DNA of 64,000 nucleotides. Source: Nakamurella alba (GTDB lineage: Bacteria; Actinomycetota; Actinomycetes; Mycobacteriales; Nakamurellaceae). Each line of letters opens with the position of its first letter. Position 1 is the first letter of the stretch. The notes beneath the pieces are model-generated. The model was not told the origin of the DNA. It saw nothing but the letters and a program-made list of their open reading frames with translations, and ran no database searches. Positions 1 through 8,919 of this stretch are shown here, in pieces. The stretch spans positions 434,001-498,000 of the forward strand of contig NZ_WLYK01000001.1 in the NCBI RefSeq assembly GCF_009707545.1, read 5' to 3'. The translations under genes and the position numbers were made by a program.

Positions 1-1461
1 GCTGACCCCGCCGCCGCTGCCGAGCTCGCGGCCACCGATCCGGCTGCCGGTGCTGTCGTCGGGTCCGGGGCTCCGGATCCGGGCGCCATCGAAGCCGGCG
101 CCGCCGATGTCAGCGCTGTCGATGCCACCGACGAGATCCCCGTGCCCGCGGCGCTGACCTCCGTCGACATCGAGGAGCCCGCGGACGCCACCGCGGAGAT
201 CCCTGTTGTCACCGATGAGCAGGGCGAAGACGACCCGACGGGCCGCGAGCGGGCCGTGTCGGCAGTCGACGAGGTGCGGTTGCGTCGCGGATGGCGCAAG
301 CCGGTGCTGATCGGCGCAGCCGCGGCGCTGTGCCTGCTCACCGCGGGTGGCGGCACGGCCCTCGCGTTGCGCAAGCAGGTCACCCTGGTCGTCGACGGCC
401 AGACCACCCAGATCTCGACCTATGCCGGCACCGTCGCCGACGCGCTGGCCGCCGCCGGCATCGACGAGGGTCAGCACGACGTGCTCGCGCCGTCCGCCGG
501 CAGTTCCATCTCCGACGGGTCGACCATCGTGATGGAGCGGGCGCGGAAGCTGACGCTGACCTGGAACGGCAAGCAGCAGGACGTCTGGACCACCGCCCGG
601 ACCGTCGACGAGGCGCTCGCCGATCTCGGCGTCGGCGACCAGCGTGGCCGGACCCTGTCACTGTCGGCGGACCGCTCGCGGGACATCCCACTGGACGGCA
701 TGGCGGTCACCGCGACCAGCACCGTCCGGGTGGAACTGTCGGTCGGCGGTGCGGCGGCCACCGAGCAGGTCACCGGTGCGACCACCGTCGGCGAGCTGCT
801 CACCGAGCACGGCGTGACGCTGGGCGCCTCGGACACCGTCGAGCCGGCCGTGTCGACCACACTGGCCGCCGGGATGTCGGTCGTGGTCAACCGGGTCGTC
901 ACCACCTCGGTGACCGAGAAGAAGGCGCTGGCCCAACCGGCCGACCGCCGCGTCGAGGACAAGAACGTCGATCTGGGGACCACCGTCGTCGCCACCAAGG
1001 GCAGCGCGGGCGAGGAATCCGTCACCTATCGCGTCACCACGGTCAACGGCACCGAGACCGCGCGGGTGGTCACCGGCCGGAAGGTGCTCACCGCGCCGGT
1101 GTCCTCGCTGATCAAGGTCGGCACCCGCACCCCCGAGCCGGGCACCCCCGCCGAGGCGGCATTGGCCGAGAAGAAGTTCACCTACGACGGCGAGCAGGTC
1201 TTCACCCACGACACCACCTTCGGCGTCGACTGGGACGGGCTGGCCTTCTGCGAGTCCACCCACAACCCGAAGGCCGTCAACGCCTATCCGTCGGCCGGCC
1301 TGCCCACCTACGGCATGTTCCAGTTCGACATCCCCACCTGGGAGTCCGTCGGCGGGTCCGGCAACCCGATGGACGCCACTCCCTCCGAGCAGTTGATGCG
1401 GGCCAAGCTCCTCTACCTGCAGCGCGGCCTCGAGCCCTGGGCCTGCCGCGACTCCGCCTGA
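1..1461 (+). CDS. rpfB: Resuscitation-promoting factor RpfB-like cell-wall hydrolase, 5' end outside window
   Basis: Muralytic, lysozyme-like enzyme that cleaves peptidoglycan glycan strands outside the membrane. The frame is open from base 1 with an acidic Ala/Pro-rich stretch, so the true start is probably upstream; a GTG at 142 is the first start codon in view. Counting from that GTG there is a basic stretch and a membrane segment near residues 53-75 (PVLIGAAAALCLLTAGG), three DUF348 modules (about 78-255), a G5-type module (about 255-330) and a C-terminal Rpf domain. The Rpf domain shows the W-D-x-x-A-x-C-E-S signature with the catalytic Glu, and a second Cys in PWACR for the expected disulfide. 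The neighbours ksgA and ispE match the usual actinobacterial order. Domain order is visible; the enzymatic role is known from the family. Confidence 0.93.
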   Translation, partial: ADPAAAAELAATDPAAGAVVGSGAPDPGAIEAGAADVSAVDATDEIPVPAALTSVDIEEPADATAEIPVVTDEQGEDDPTGRERAVSAVDEVRLRRGWRKPVLIGAAAALCLLTAGGGTALALRKQVTLVVDGQTTQISTYAGTVADALAAAGIDEGQHDVLAPSAGSSISDGSTIVMERARKLTLTWNGKQQDVWTTARTVDEALADLGVGDQRGRTLSLSADRSRDIPLDGMAVTATSTVRVELSVGGAAATEQVTGATTVGELLTEHGVTLGASDTVEPAVSTTLAAGMSVVVNRVVTTSVTEKKALAQPADRRVEDKNVDLGTTVVATKGSAGEESVTYRVTTVNGTETARVVTGRKVLTAPVSSLIKVGTRTPEPGTPAEAALAEKKFTYDGEQVFTHDTTFGVDWDGLAFCESTHNPKAVNAYPSAGLPTYGMFQFDIPTWESVGGSGNPMDATPSEQLMRAKLLYLQRGLEPWACRDSA

Positions 1462-1518
1462 TCGCTGACCGACGCGCCGGACGGGGGATCGTTGATCAGC
1501 CGCACCCGCAAAGGAGCT

Positions 1519-1962
1519 GATCGGTGCCATTCAACCGTAGAAGGCGCGGGTGAACGGCACGGATGTGCCGCCGACCGAGGTGGTCCGCCACCATCCCGGC
1601 CCCGGCCGATCCGTCCGTTTCCGGCACCGTCCTGGCGCCAGGCCGGGAGGCGGGCTCCGATCGGTGCCTTCTGACCGCGGAAGGCGCGGGTGAGCGGCAC
1701 GGATGTGCAGCCGACCTGATCCGCAGCCCCGTCCGGTCCGTCCGCCTCCGGCACCGTCCTGGCACCAGGCCGGGGAGGTGGGTTCCGATCGGTGCCTTCT
1801 GACCGCGGAATCCACGGCTGAACGGCACGGATGTGCAGCCGATCTGATCCGCAGCCCCGTCCGGTCCGTCCGCCTCCGGCACCGTCCTGGCACCGGGCCG
1901 GGACGCGGGCGCCGATCGGTGCAGTCCGACCGCTGAATCCACGGCTGAACGGCACGGATGTG
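1519..1962. repeat. Tandem direct repeat array, about 3.5 copies of a 127-140 bp unit
   Basis: Units begin with GATCGGTGC at 1519, 1659, 1787 and 1914, giving periods of 140, 128 and 127 bases; the last copy is partial. Each full unit contains a GC-rich block with CGGCACCGTCCTGGC and a block ending GGCACGGATGTGC. The start of each unit (CGGTGC...) and the GGCACGG block about 25 bases later can pair as an imperfect hairpin, so each repeat carries one stem-loop. Copies 2-4 are nearly identical in the central 60 bases. The array lies between rpfB and ksgA and abuts a truncated coding relic. Reading frames on both strands through it are repeat artefacts without family features. Confidence 0.85.
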
Positions 1963-1970
1963 CAGCGGCG

Positions 1971-2123
1971 GGACGTCGGCTCGGTGGTGCGACCCTCGGC
2001 TACGGCGACAGTCTCACCATGGGCGCGATCACCTGCACCGTCCGCGAGTACGGCGTCACCTGCGCCGACTACTACAGCGACCACTACTTCCACCTGAACA
2101 GCCAGTACTGGATGACCGGCTGA
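1971..2123 (+). pseudogene. C-terminal relic of an exported protein
   Basis: In the frame ending at the TGA of 2121-2123 the translation shows an ordered C-terminal tail: a TLGYGDSLTMG segment, then ITCTVREYGVTC with a Cys pair, then an aromatic-rich end with HYFHLN and QYWMTG. Short TC...GVTC tails of this kind are familiar at the ends of secreted actinobacterial proteins. The frame has no plausible start: upstream it runs into the tandem repeat array and hits a stop near 1847. I read it as the 3' remnant of a gene whose body was lost or replaced by the repeats. The precise family is not identified, and a tiny expressed protein from the internal ATG (about 2020) cannot be excluded. Confidence 0.5.
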
Positions 2124-2163
2124 GCCGGTCGGGGCGCTGCTCCACCCGTGTGAGGATGGTGGG

Positions 2164-3099
2164 GTGAGCGACGAGCAGACCGCGGCGGCCGGGACCGGTC
2201 CGTCGCCGCTGACCCTGCTCGGCGCCGCGGAGATCCGCCGGCTCGCCGCCGAGCTGGATCTGCGCCCGACCAAGACCCTCGGGCAGAACTTCGTGCACGA
2301 CGCCAACACGGTGCGGCGGATCGCCGATGCCGCGGGCATCGGTCCGGGCGACCATGTGCTCGAGGTCGGGCCGGGACTCGGCTCGCTGACCCTGGCCCTG
2401 CTGGAGCGGGCCGGCCGGGTCACCGCCGTCGAGATCGACCCGCGGCTGGCCGGGTTGCTGCCCCGCACCGTCGCCGAGCACGCACCGGACCGGGCGGCCG
2501 ACCTCACCGTGATCGAGGCCGACGCACTGCGGGTGGCGCGCGCCGACATCGACGGGGAGCCGGTCGCCCTGGTCGCGAACCTCCCGTACAACGTCGCCGT
2601 GCCGGTGCTGCTGCACCTGCTCGCCGAACTGCCGTCGCTGCGCACCGTGCTGGTGATGGTGCAGGCCGAGGTCGCCGACCGGCTGGCCGCCCCGCCCGGA
2701 TCCCGGACCTACGGTGCGCCGAGTGCGAAGGCCGCCTGGTACGGGCGCACGAAACGCGCCGGGGCCGTGGGCCGGTCGGTGTTCTGGCCGGTGCCCGGTG
2801 TGGACTCGGCGCTGGTGTCGCTGCACCGGCACGACGTCCCGATGGGCGGGGAGCGTGCGGCTGTCTTCGCGGTGATCGACGGTGCCTTCGCCCAGCGCCG
2901 GAAGACGTTGCGCTCCGCCCTGTCCGGTTGGGCCGGGTCGGCGCCGCGGGCCGAGGCGGTGCTCCGGACGGCCGGTGTCGACCCGTCGCTGCGCGGCGAG
3001 ATGCTCGACATCGGAGCGTTTGTCGCCATTGCCGCGGCTGCGGACGAGGTCCCCGGGGACGCCGATCCCGCTGACGACCCCGCGGGCTCCGCCGGATGA
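2164..3099 (+). CDS. ksgA: 16S rRNA (adenine1518/1519-N6)-dimethyltransferase
   Basis: SAM-dependent dimethylase that modifies two adjacent adenines in helix 45 of 16S rRNA during late 30S assembly. The 311 residues begin at a GTG. The family motif LGQNFVHD lies near residues 39-46, the SAM-binding motif [10 protein letters not shown] at 67-76, the acidic loop VEID at 89-92 and the catalytic motif NLPYN at 139-143. The C-terminal helical domain is present ([11 protein letters not shown]). The stop overlaps the ispE start (ATGA), so the two are translationally coupled. Length and motifs are normal. Confidence 0.96.
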   Translation: MSDEQTAAAGTGPSPLTLLGAAEIRRLAAELDLRPTKTLGQNFVHDANTVRRIADAAGIGPGDHVLEVGPGLGSLTLALLERAGRVTAVEIDPRLAGLLPRTVAEHAPDRAADLTVIEADALRVARADIDGEPVALVANLPYNVAVPVLLHLLAELPSLRTVLVMVQAEVADRLAAPPGSRTYGAPSAKAAWYGRTKRAGAVGRSVFWPVPGVDSALVSLHRHDVPMGGERAAVFAVIDGAFAQRRKTLRSALSGWAGSAPRAEAVLRTAGVDPSLRGEMLDIGAFVAIAAAADEVPGDADPADDPAGSAG

Positions 3100-4016
3100 G
3101 CCGCAGCACCCAGGAGGTCCGGGTCCGGGTCCCGGCGAAGATCAACCTGCTGCTCGCGGTGGGCGATCTGCGGCCCGACGGCTACCACGACCTGGTCACC
3201 GTGTTCCACGCCGTGGACCTGTTCGACGAGCTCGTCGTGCGGCTCGCCGACCGGCACTCGGTGCGCACGGTGTCGCCGGGCAGCAAGGCGGTGGCCGGTG
3301 TGCCGGCCGGCGCCCGCAACTTGGCCGGCATGGCCGCGCGTCGGTTGGCCAAGGAGTATCGGGCGACCGGCCCGGTGGCCATCGAGATCACCAAGCAGAT
3401 CCCGGTGGCCGGCGGGATGGCAGGCGGGAGTGCCGACGCCGCAGGCGCTCTCGTCGCCTGTGATCGATTGTGGGGGACCGACGTGCCGCGCGACCGGCTG
3501 GCCGCCATCGCCGCCGAGCTGGGCTCCGACGTGCCGTTCGCGCTCCGCGGCGGCACCGCGGTCGGCACCGGCCGCGGCAACCTGCTCTCCCCGGTGCTGA
3601 CCCGGATGCAGCTGCACTGGGTGCTCGGGCTGGGCCACGAGGGCCTGCTCACCCCGGCGGTCTTCGGCGAGCTCGACCGGCTGCGGGCGGCCGGGGACCC
3701 GCCGCGGGTACCCGGAGTCGAGGACATGCTCTCCGCCCTCGCCTCGCACGACGTGCACCGGGTGGCCGCCGCGCTCGGCAACGACCTGCAGGCGGCGGCC
3801 ATCTCGCTGCAGCCCGGTCTGCGTCGCACGCTGCAGGCCGGCCTGCAGGCCGGTGCGCTCGGCGGGATCGTCTCCGGGTCCGGTCCGACCACTGCTTTCC
3901 TCTGCGAGAGTGCCCAAGCCGCAGCGGATGTCGCCACCGAACTGGCCGGCACCGGCACCTGCCGGTCGGTGCGGGTGGCGAGCGGCCCGGTGCCCGGCGC
4001 CCGGGTGATCGGATGA
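3096..4016 (+). CDS. ispE: 4-diphosphocytidyl-2-C-methyl-D-erythritol kinase
   Basis: GHMP-family kinase that phosphorylates CDP-methylerythritol in the non-mevalonate isoprenoid pathway. The ATG overlaps the ksgA stop by 4 bases. PAKINL is at residues 13-18, RPDGYH at 26-31, and the glycine-rich ATP loop [12 protein letters not shown] at 103-114. The C-terminal GHMP motif GSGPTTAF is also present. At 306 residues the length is normal. Its place after ksgA and before an ABC-F gene is common in actinobacteria. Confidence 0.95.
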   Translation: MSRSTQEVRVRVPAKINLLLAVGDLRPDGYHDLVTVFHAVDLFDELVVRLADRHSVRTVSPGSKAVAGVPAGARNLAGMAARRLAKEYRATGPVAIEITKQIPVAGGMAGGSADAAGALVACDRLWGTDVPRDRLAAIAAELGSDVPFALRGGTAVGTGRGNLLSPVLTRMQLHWVLGLGHEGLLTPAVFGELDRLRAAGDPPRVPGVEDMLSALASHDVHRVAAALGNDLQAAAISLQPGLRRTLQAGLQAGALGGIVSGSGPTTAFLCESAQAAADVATELAGTGTCRSVRVASGPVPGARVIG

Positions 4017-4137
4017 TGCGCACCACCGGGCGTCCGGCAGCGCGTGGGCGATTGCTCACGGGATGCCCGACGTCGGGGACGGTGCAGGTGGATGTGGCCG
4101 GCAGGAGTGCGGATCTGGGCGCGGAAGTGGGTACGGC

Positions 4138-5958
4138 ATGGCGAATCTGGTGAACCTGGAAGCGGTCTCGGTGAACCGCGGGGTGCGGACCGTGCTGGAC
4201 GGGATCTCGCTCGGCGTACAGACCGGTGACCGGATCGGGGTGCTCGGCCTCAACGGCTCCGGCAAGACCACCCTGCTGTCGGTGCTGGCCGGCCTGGTCC
4301 CGCCGGACTCCGGCCGGGTCGCCGTGTCCCGCGGCACCACCATGGAGGTCGTCACCCAGGGCGGCGAGCTGCCGCCCGGGGACACGGTCCGCGAGGTGGT
4401 GCTGGCCCGGTTCGGCGACGGGGACCACGGCTGGGCCTCGGACTCCGCCGTGCGCGGCATCCTGGACGGCCTCGGCCTGTCCGCGATCGGGCTGGACTCA
4501 CCGGTGGACCGGCTCTCCGGCGGTGAGCGCCGGCGGGTCGCCCTGGCCGCGGTGCTGGTCACCCCGGACAGCCCGACCGACATCCTGGTGCTCGACGAGC
4601 CGACCAACCACCTGGACATCGAGGGTGTCGCGTGGCTGGCGGAGCACCTGCTCTCCCGGCGCAGCGCGCTGATCACCGTCACCCACGATCGCTGGTTCCT
4701 GGACGCGGTGGCCACCACCACCTGGGAGGTCGTCGACGGCACGGTGTACATCCGCGAAGGCGGCTACTCGGACTGGGTGTTCGCCCGCGCCGAGCGGCTC
4801 CGGCTGGACCGGGCCGCGGAGGACCGCCGGAAGAACCTGGCGCGCAAGGAACTGGCCTGGCTCCGCCGCGGCGCGCCGGCCCGGACGTCCAAGCCGCGCT
4901 ACCGGATCGACGCGGCCGAGGCGCTGATCGCCGACGTCCCGGAACCGCGGAACGTGGTGGAGCTGCACACCTTCGCCCGCCGTCGCCTCGGCAAAGACGT
5001 GCTGGACGTCGAGGACGCGACGGCCACCGTGCCCACCCCCGACGGCGACCGGGTGCTGCTGGACGACGTCACCTGGCGGATCGGGCCCGGTGACCGGATC
5101 GGCCTGGTCGGCGTGAACGGCTCCGGGAAGTCCACCTTGCTGCGGGTGCTGGTCGGGGAGCGCCCGCTGGAGTCCGGCGTGCGCAAGGTCGGCTCGACCG
5201 TGCGCATCGGGTACCTGTCCCAGGCGGTGGCCGAGCTGCCGGCGGACCTCCGGCTGATCGAGGCGGTCTCGGAGATCGCCGGCACCGTGAACCTCGGCGG
5301 CAAGGACCTGACCGCCGGTCAGCTGGCCGAGCGGTTCGGCTTCACCAACGCCCAGCAGTGGACCCGGGTGGGGGAGCTGTCCGGCGGTGAGCGACGCCGG
5401 CTGCAGCTGTTGCGGATCCTGATGGCCGAGCCCAACGTGCTGGTCCTCGACGAGCCGACCAACGACCTGGACACCGACACGCTCTCCGCCCTGGAGGACC
5501 TGCTCGACTCCTGGCCGGGCACCCTGCTGGTGGTCAGCCACGACCGGTACCTGGTCGAGCGGGTCACCGACGACGTGGTCGCGCTGTTCGGGGACGGCCG
5601 GATCACCGGCCTGCCCGGCGGGATCGACGAGTACCTGCGGCGTCGGCGGGAAGGTGCCGCTGCGACGGCCCGCCCTGCGGCAGGCCGTCCGGGCCTGCCG
5701 GGTCCGGCAGCGCCGGCAGCGCCGACCGCCCTGGACCCGGGTGAGGCGCGGCAGCTGCGCAAGGACCTGCAGCGGCTGGAGAAGAAGATGGAGTCGTTGC
5801 AGCGCAAGGAGTCCGATCTGCACAGGCGACTGGCCGACGTGGGCGCCGACTTCGCCGCGGCGGCGGCGATGGACGCCGAGCTGCGGTCGGTGCTGGGCGA
5901 GCGGGAGGACGTCGAGCTGGAATGGCTGGGCGTGGCGGAGAAGCTGGAACAAGGCTGA
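4138..5958 (+). CDS. ABC-F family ATPase (ribosome-associated type)
   Basis: Soluble tandem-ATPase ABC-F protein without membrane segments, expected to act on the ribosome (translation factor or Uup/EttA-like role). The ATG at 4138 is chosen because the domain starts right there; a longer frame from 4063 adds only unlikely low-complexity residues. Two nucleotide-binding domains are visible: Walker A GLNGSGKT (37-44) and GVNGSGKS (about 324), signatures LSGGERRR (about 125 and 415), Walker B LVLDEPTNHLD (about 150) and LVLDEPTNDLD (about 436). A charged linker rich in Arg/Lys separates them, and a predicted coiled coil forms the last 70 residues. Which ABC-F subfamily it belongs to is not settled by eye. 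Confidence 0.92.
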   Translation: MANLVNLEAVSVNRGVRTVLDGISLGVQTGDRIGVLGLNGSGKTTLLSVLAGLVPPDSGRVAVSRGTTMEVVTQGGELPPGDTVREVVLARFGDGDHGWASDSAVRGILDGLGLSAIGLDSPVDRLSGGERRRVALAAVLVTPDSPTDILVLDEPTNHLDIEGVAWLAEHLLSRRSALITVTHDRWFLDAVATTTWEVVDGTVYIREGGYSDWVFARAERLRLDRAAEDRRKNLARKELAWLRRGAPARTSKPRYRIDAAEALIADVPEPRNVVELHTFARRRLGKDVLDVEDATATVPTPDGDRVLLDDVTWRIGPGDRIGLVGVNGSGKSTLLRVLVGERPLESGVRKVGSTVRIGYLSQAVAELPADLRLIEAVSEIAGTVNLGGKDLTAGQLAERFGFTNAQQWTRVGELSGGERRRLQLLRILMAEPNVLVLDEPTNDLDTDTLSALEDLLDSWPGTLLVVSHDRYLVERVTDDVVALFGDGRITGLPGGIDEYLRRRREGAAATARPAAGRPGLPGPAAPAAPTALDPGEARQLRKDLQRLEKKMESLQRKESDLHRRLADVGADFAAAAAMDAELRSVLGEREDVELEWLGVAEKLEQG

Positions 5959-6001
5959 GCGTCGCCGCGTCGGTCCCACCGGGCGGGACACCCGGAGGAG
6001 G

Positions 6002-6739
6002 TCAGGTCGCGACGAAGTCCAGCACGTGACCGGCGAAGTCGGCGGGATCGGCGACATGCGGGCGGCGGCCCCCGGCGACGGTGTTGCGTTTCGCGTCCGG
6101 CACCGCCCCGGCCAGCTGGTCCAGCAGCGCCCGCTCACCGGTGTCCGCGCCGCTGTGCCCGAGAATGAGCGTGGGTGCGGTGATCGTCGCGAGCCGGTCC
6201 CACCAGGCGGGATCGGCCTGGGCCAGCTGGTCCAGCACGCTGCGGGCGCGGGACAGGCCGGACAGGTTCTGCCGGAGCTTGCCGCGGCGCAGGGTGGTCA
6301 GGGCGCCGTTCACCGCCATGCCCATCGACATCCGCGAGCTGGCGGCCGGGCCGGACCGCGGCGGCAGCGCCGGGTCGACGACCACCACGTGGCCGAACAT
6401 GTCGGGCAGGGTCGCGGCCAGCGACAGAGCGAGGTAGCCGCCGAAGCCGTGGCCACCGATGTCGATGGTCTTGCCGTCGGCCAGCGCGGGCAACGCCAGG
6501 GCCAGGTACTCGACGAAGGACGCCAGATCGGTGGTCGGGACCGGGTCGGAATGACCCGATCCCGGCAGGTCCAGCGCCACCAGTTCGCGGCGGGCCTCGC
6601 ACACCGGGCCCGTCAGCTGCTCGAAGACGGCGGCGGAGTCCCCGAGGTCGTGCAGCATCAGCAGCGGCGGCCCGGTGCCGTTGCTGCAGATCCGGAGTTC
6701 GCGTTCGTCGATGAGCATGTCGTGCACAGCGCTGTACAT
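6002..6739 (-). CDS. Alpha/beta-hydrolase-fold protein lacking the nucleophile serine
   Basis: A 245-residue single-domain alpha/beta-hydrolase with the HDLGDSAAVF oxyanion-side strand (about 30-39), the DLPGSGHS turn (57-64) and late acid and histidine segments (HSGADTGE; RRPHV). The nucleophile elbow reads GGHGFGGY, so the position normally held by Ser (GxSxG) is Gly98. I checked this on the complementary strand around 6440-6455. The protein may be catalytically dead, or use another residue or function. Substrate unknown. The ATG at 6739 is the longest start; an ATG at residue 8 is a possible alternative. It converges on the ABC-F gene with a 43-base gap. Confidence 0.8.
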   Translation of the reverse strand: MYSAVHDMLIDERELRICSNGTGPPLLMLHDLGDSAAVFEQLTGPVCEARRELVALDLPGSGHSDPVPTTDLASFVEYLALALPALADGKTIDIGGHGFGGYLALSLAATLPDMFGHVVVVDPALPPRSGPAASSRMSMGMAVNGALTTLRRGKLRQNLSGLSRARSVLDQLAQADPAWWDRLATITAPTLILGHSGADTGERALLDQLAGAVPDAKRNTVAGGRRPHVADPADFAGHVLDFVAT

Positions 6740-6827
6740 CCGCCGATCATGACTGATCAGCGCCGATCCCGCAGGGCGGGACGGGGTCGGGGCGACGTGC
6801 GCGGCAGGGCGGCGGAGGCGGACAGGG

Positions 6828-8468
6828 TCAGGTGGCCACCTCGCGGAGTCCGGCGTCGCCTTCGTCCACGTGGAAGTCCTCGCCCCTGGTCAGGTCGCGG
6901 CCCTCCCGCGCCTTCATCGCCCGCAGCACGACCGTCACGACCACGGCGACCACCATGTTCGCCACCAGCGCCACGATGCCGACGTAGATCTGGATCGTGG
7001 ACCCGCTGAACGGGTGCCAGCCGAAGATCGACAGCTCACCGAGGGACAGCGCCGAGCCGCCGAAGTGCAGCTTGCCGTTGGCCGGGTTGGGGATCGTGTA
7101 GAGCAGGTACAGCCCCCAGGCCATCCCGACCACCCAGCCGGCGATCAGCGCCCGGGAGTGCAGCCACCGGGTGTACAGCGCGATGGCCACCGCCGGCAGG
7201 GTCTGCAGGATGATGACACCGCCGATCAGCTGCAGGTCGATGGAGAACTGCGGGTCGACGAACAGGATGAACGCCACCGCGCCGAACTTGACCACCAGCG
7301 AGGCCCACTTCGCCTGCTTGGCCTCCTGTTTCGGCGTCGCGTGCTTGGCGATGTACTCCTTGTAGATGTTGCGGGTCCACAGGTTGGCGGCCGCGATCGA
7401 CATGATCGCCGCCGGCACCAGCGCGCCGATCCCGATCGCCGCGTAGGCGACACCCGCGAACCAGTCGGGGAACTGGCCGTCGAACAGCGCCGGGATGATG
7501 GTGTTGCTGTCCGGCCGGCCGGTCGCGTTGTTGGTCACCGGCTTCGTCCCGGCGGCGATCGCGGCGAAGCCCAGCAGCGCCAGCAGGCCGAGCAGGAACG
7601 AGTACGCCGGCAGCGCGATCATGTTCTTCTTGATGGTGTTCCGGCTCTTGGACGCCAGGATCCCGGTGGCCGAGTGCGGGTACAGGAACAGCGCCAGCGC
7701 CGAACCGAGAGCCAGTGTGGCGTACTGCAACTGGTTGTTCCCGGTGAGCAGGATCCCGTCCGCCTTCGACTCGCTGGCGTCGAACTTCGCCTGTGCGGTG
7801 TCGAAGATGTGGCTCCAGCCGCCGAGCTTGCTGGGCAGGTAGATGACCGCCACGATGATCACGATGTAGATCAGCGAGTCCTTGACGAACGCGATCAGCG
7901 CCGGCGCGCGCAGCCCGGACTGAAACGTGTACAGCGCCAGCACCAGGAACGCGACGAACAGCGGCAGGTGGCCGACGATCCCGGACCCGTTGATGCCCAT
8001 GGTGCGCAGCACGGCCTCGAGACCGACCAGCTGGAGGGCGATGTAGGGCATGGTCGCGACGATGCCGGTGATCGCGACCAGCAGGGCCAGGGTGGGGGAG
8101 GAGTAGCGTCCACGGACGAAGTCGGCCGGCGTGACGTAGCCGTTCGCCCGGGACACGGACCACAGCCGCAGCACCGGCAGGAAGACGATCGGGTAGAGCA
8201 CCACCGTGTACGGCAGGGCGTAGAAGCCCAGCGCCCCCGAGCTGAAGACCAGCGCCGGCACGGCGACGAAGGTGTAGGCGGTGTAGAGGTCGCCGCCGAC
8301 CAGGAACCAGGTGATCCAGCCGCCGAACTTGCGGCCACCCAGGCCCCACTCGTCGAGGTGCTCCATGGTGTCGCCGCGCTTCCAGCGGCTGGCCAGGAAA
8401 CCCATCACCGCCACCCCGACGAAGAGCACCGAGAAGACGATCAGCTCGACGACCTGCCCGCCGGTCAT
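6828..8468 (-). CDS. Sodium:solute symporter (SSF family, monocarboxylate-type)
   Basis: Polytopic inner-membrane Na+/solute symporter of 546 residues with about 13 hydrophobic segments. The early GLGGRKFGGWITWFLVG region and the FVRGRY(S) segment are typical of SSF members resembling MctP-type carboxylate permeases. The preceding small DUF3311 protein overlaps its start by 4 bases (ATGA), a standard pairing for this transporter group. The substrate is probably a small organic acid, by analogy only. Confidence 0.88.
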   Translation of the reverse strand: MTGGQVVELIVFSVLFVGVAVMGFLASRWKRGDTMEHLDEWGLGGRKFGGWITWFLVGGDLYTAYTFVAVPALVFSSGALGFYALPYTVVLYPIVFLPVLRLWSVSRANGYVTPADFVRGRYSSPTLALLVAITGIVATMPYIALQLVGLEAVLRTMGINGSGIVGHLPLFVAFLVLALYTFQSGLRAPALIAFVKDSLIYIVIIVAVIYLPSKLGGWSHIFDTAQAKFDASESKADGILLTGNNQLQYATLALGSALALFLYPHSATGILASKSRNTIKKNMIALPAYSFLLGLLALLGFAAIAAGTKPVTNNATGRPDSNTIIPALFDGQFPDWFAGVAYAAIGIGALVPAAIMSIAAANLWTRNIYKEYIAKHATPKQEAKQAKWASLVVKFGAVAFILFVDPQFSIDLQLIGGVIILQTLPAVAIALYTRWLHSRALIAGWVVGMAWGLYLLYTIPNPANGKLHFGGSALSLGELSIFGWHPFSGSTIQIYVGIVALVANMVVAVVVTVVLRAMKAREGRDLTRGEDFHVDEGDAGLREVAT

Positions 8469-8755
8469 CGCCGGGCCTCCCCGAGGTCGCCTTCGTCCGG
8501 GTTCGCCGGCGTCAGCGCCGGGGATCCCGGCGCCCGTAGGTGTTTCGTCGCGGCGAAGACGATCCAGACGCAGGCGACACCGACGAAGACGAAGGCGAAC
8601 TGGTACCAGTAGAAGAACGGCATCCCGAACAGTCGCGGCCCGTCCTTGTTGAACCAGGCGGTGATCAGCATCAGCAGCGGGACCAGCAGCAGCAGGTTCC
8701 AGGGACTGAAGATCAGGGCGTTGTGCGACCGCTCCGACGGGTCCGTGCCGGCCAT
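8465..8755 (-). CDS. DUF3311 small membrane protein, symporter partner
   Basis: A 96-residue protein with two hydrophobic segments (WNLLLLVPLLMLITAWF and WYQFAFVFVGVACVWIVFA), the DUF3311 pattern. The ATG at 8755 is preferred over an upstream start at 8863 because it has a GGAGGA ribosome site 4-9 bases before it and the upstream residues are not membrane-protein-like. Its 3' end overlaps the SSF symporter start, indicating coupled translation. Such small proteins are regularly encoded with SSF permeases and are thought to be accessory subunits; the exact role is not established. Confidence 0.82.
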   Translation of the reverse strand: MAGTDPSERSHNALIFSPWNLLLLVPLLMLITAWFNKDGPRLFGMPFFYWYQFAFVFVGVACVWIVFAATKHLRAPGSPALTPANPDEGDLGEARR

Positions 8756-8919
8756 CGTGTCCTCCGCTCCCGACCGCTCCGGCGCGGTCGACACGGGGAC
8801 TCTAGGACCGCGCGGGGGCAGTGGCGAACGCTCGGTCCGGTTCGCCCGATTTTCGGAGTCCAAGATCAGGATTCCGCCCGGATGGAGCAGTGTCGCCGGC
8901 CGGTCCCGGACCGATGTTC

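Noticed and set aside
1519-1962. CRISPR array
   Set aside because: The units are contiguous, 127-140 bases, without unique spacers, and no cas gene is present.
1413-2645. Repetitive minus-strand protein over the tandem array
   Set aside because: It reads through both the repeats and the beginning of ksgA. Its repetition comes from the DNA repeats, and it lacks a plausible start or fold.
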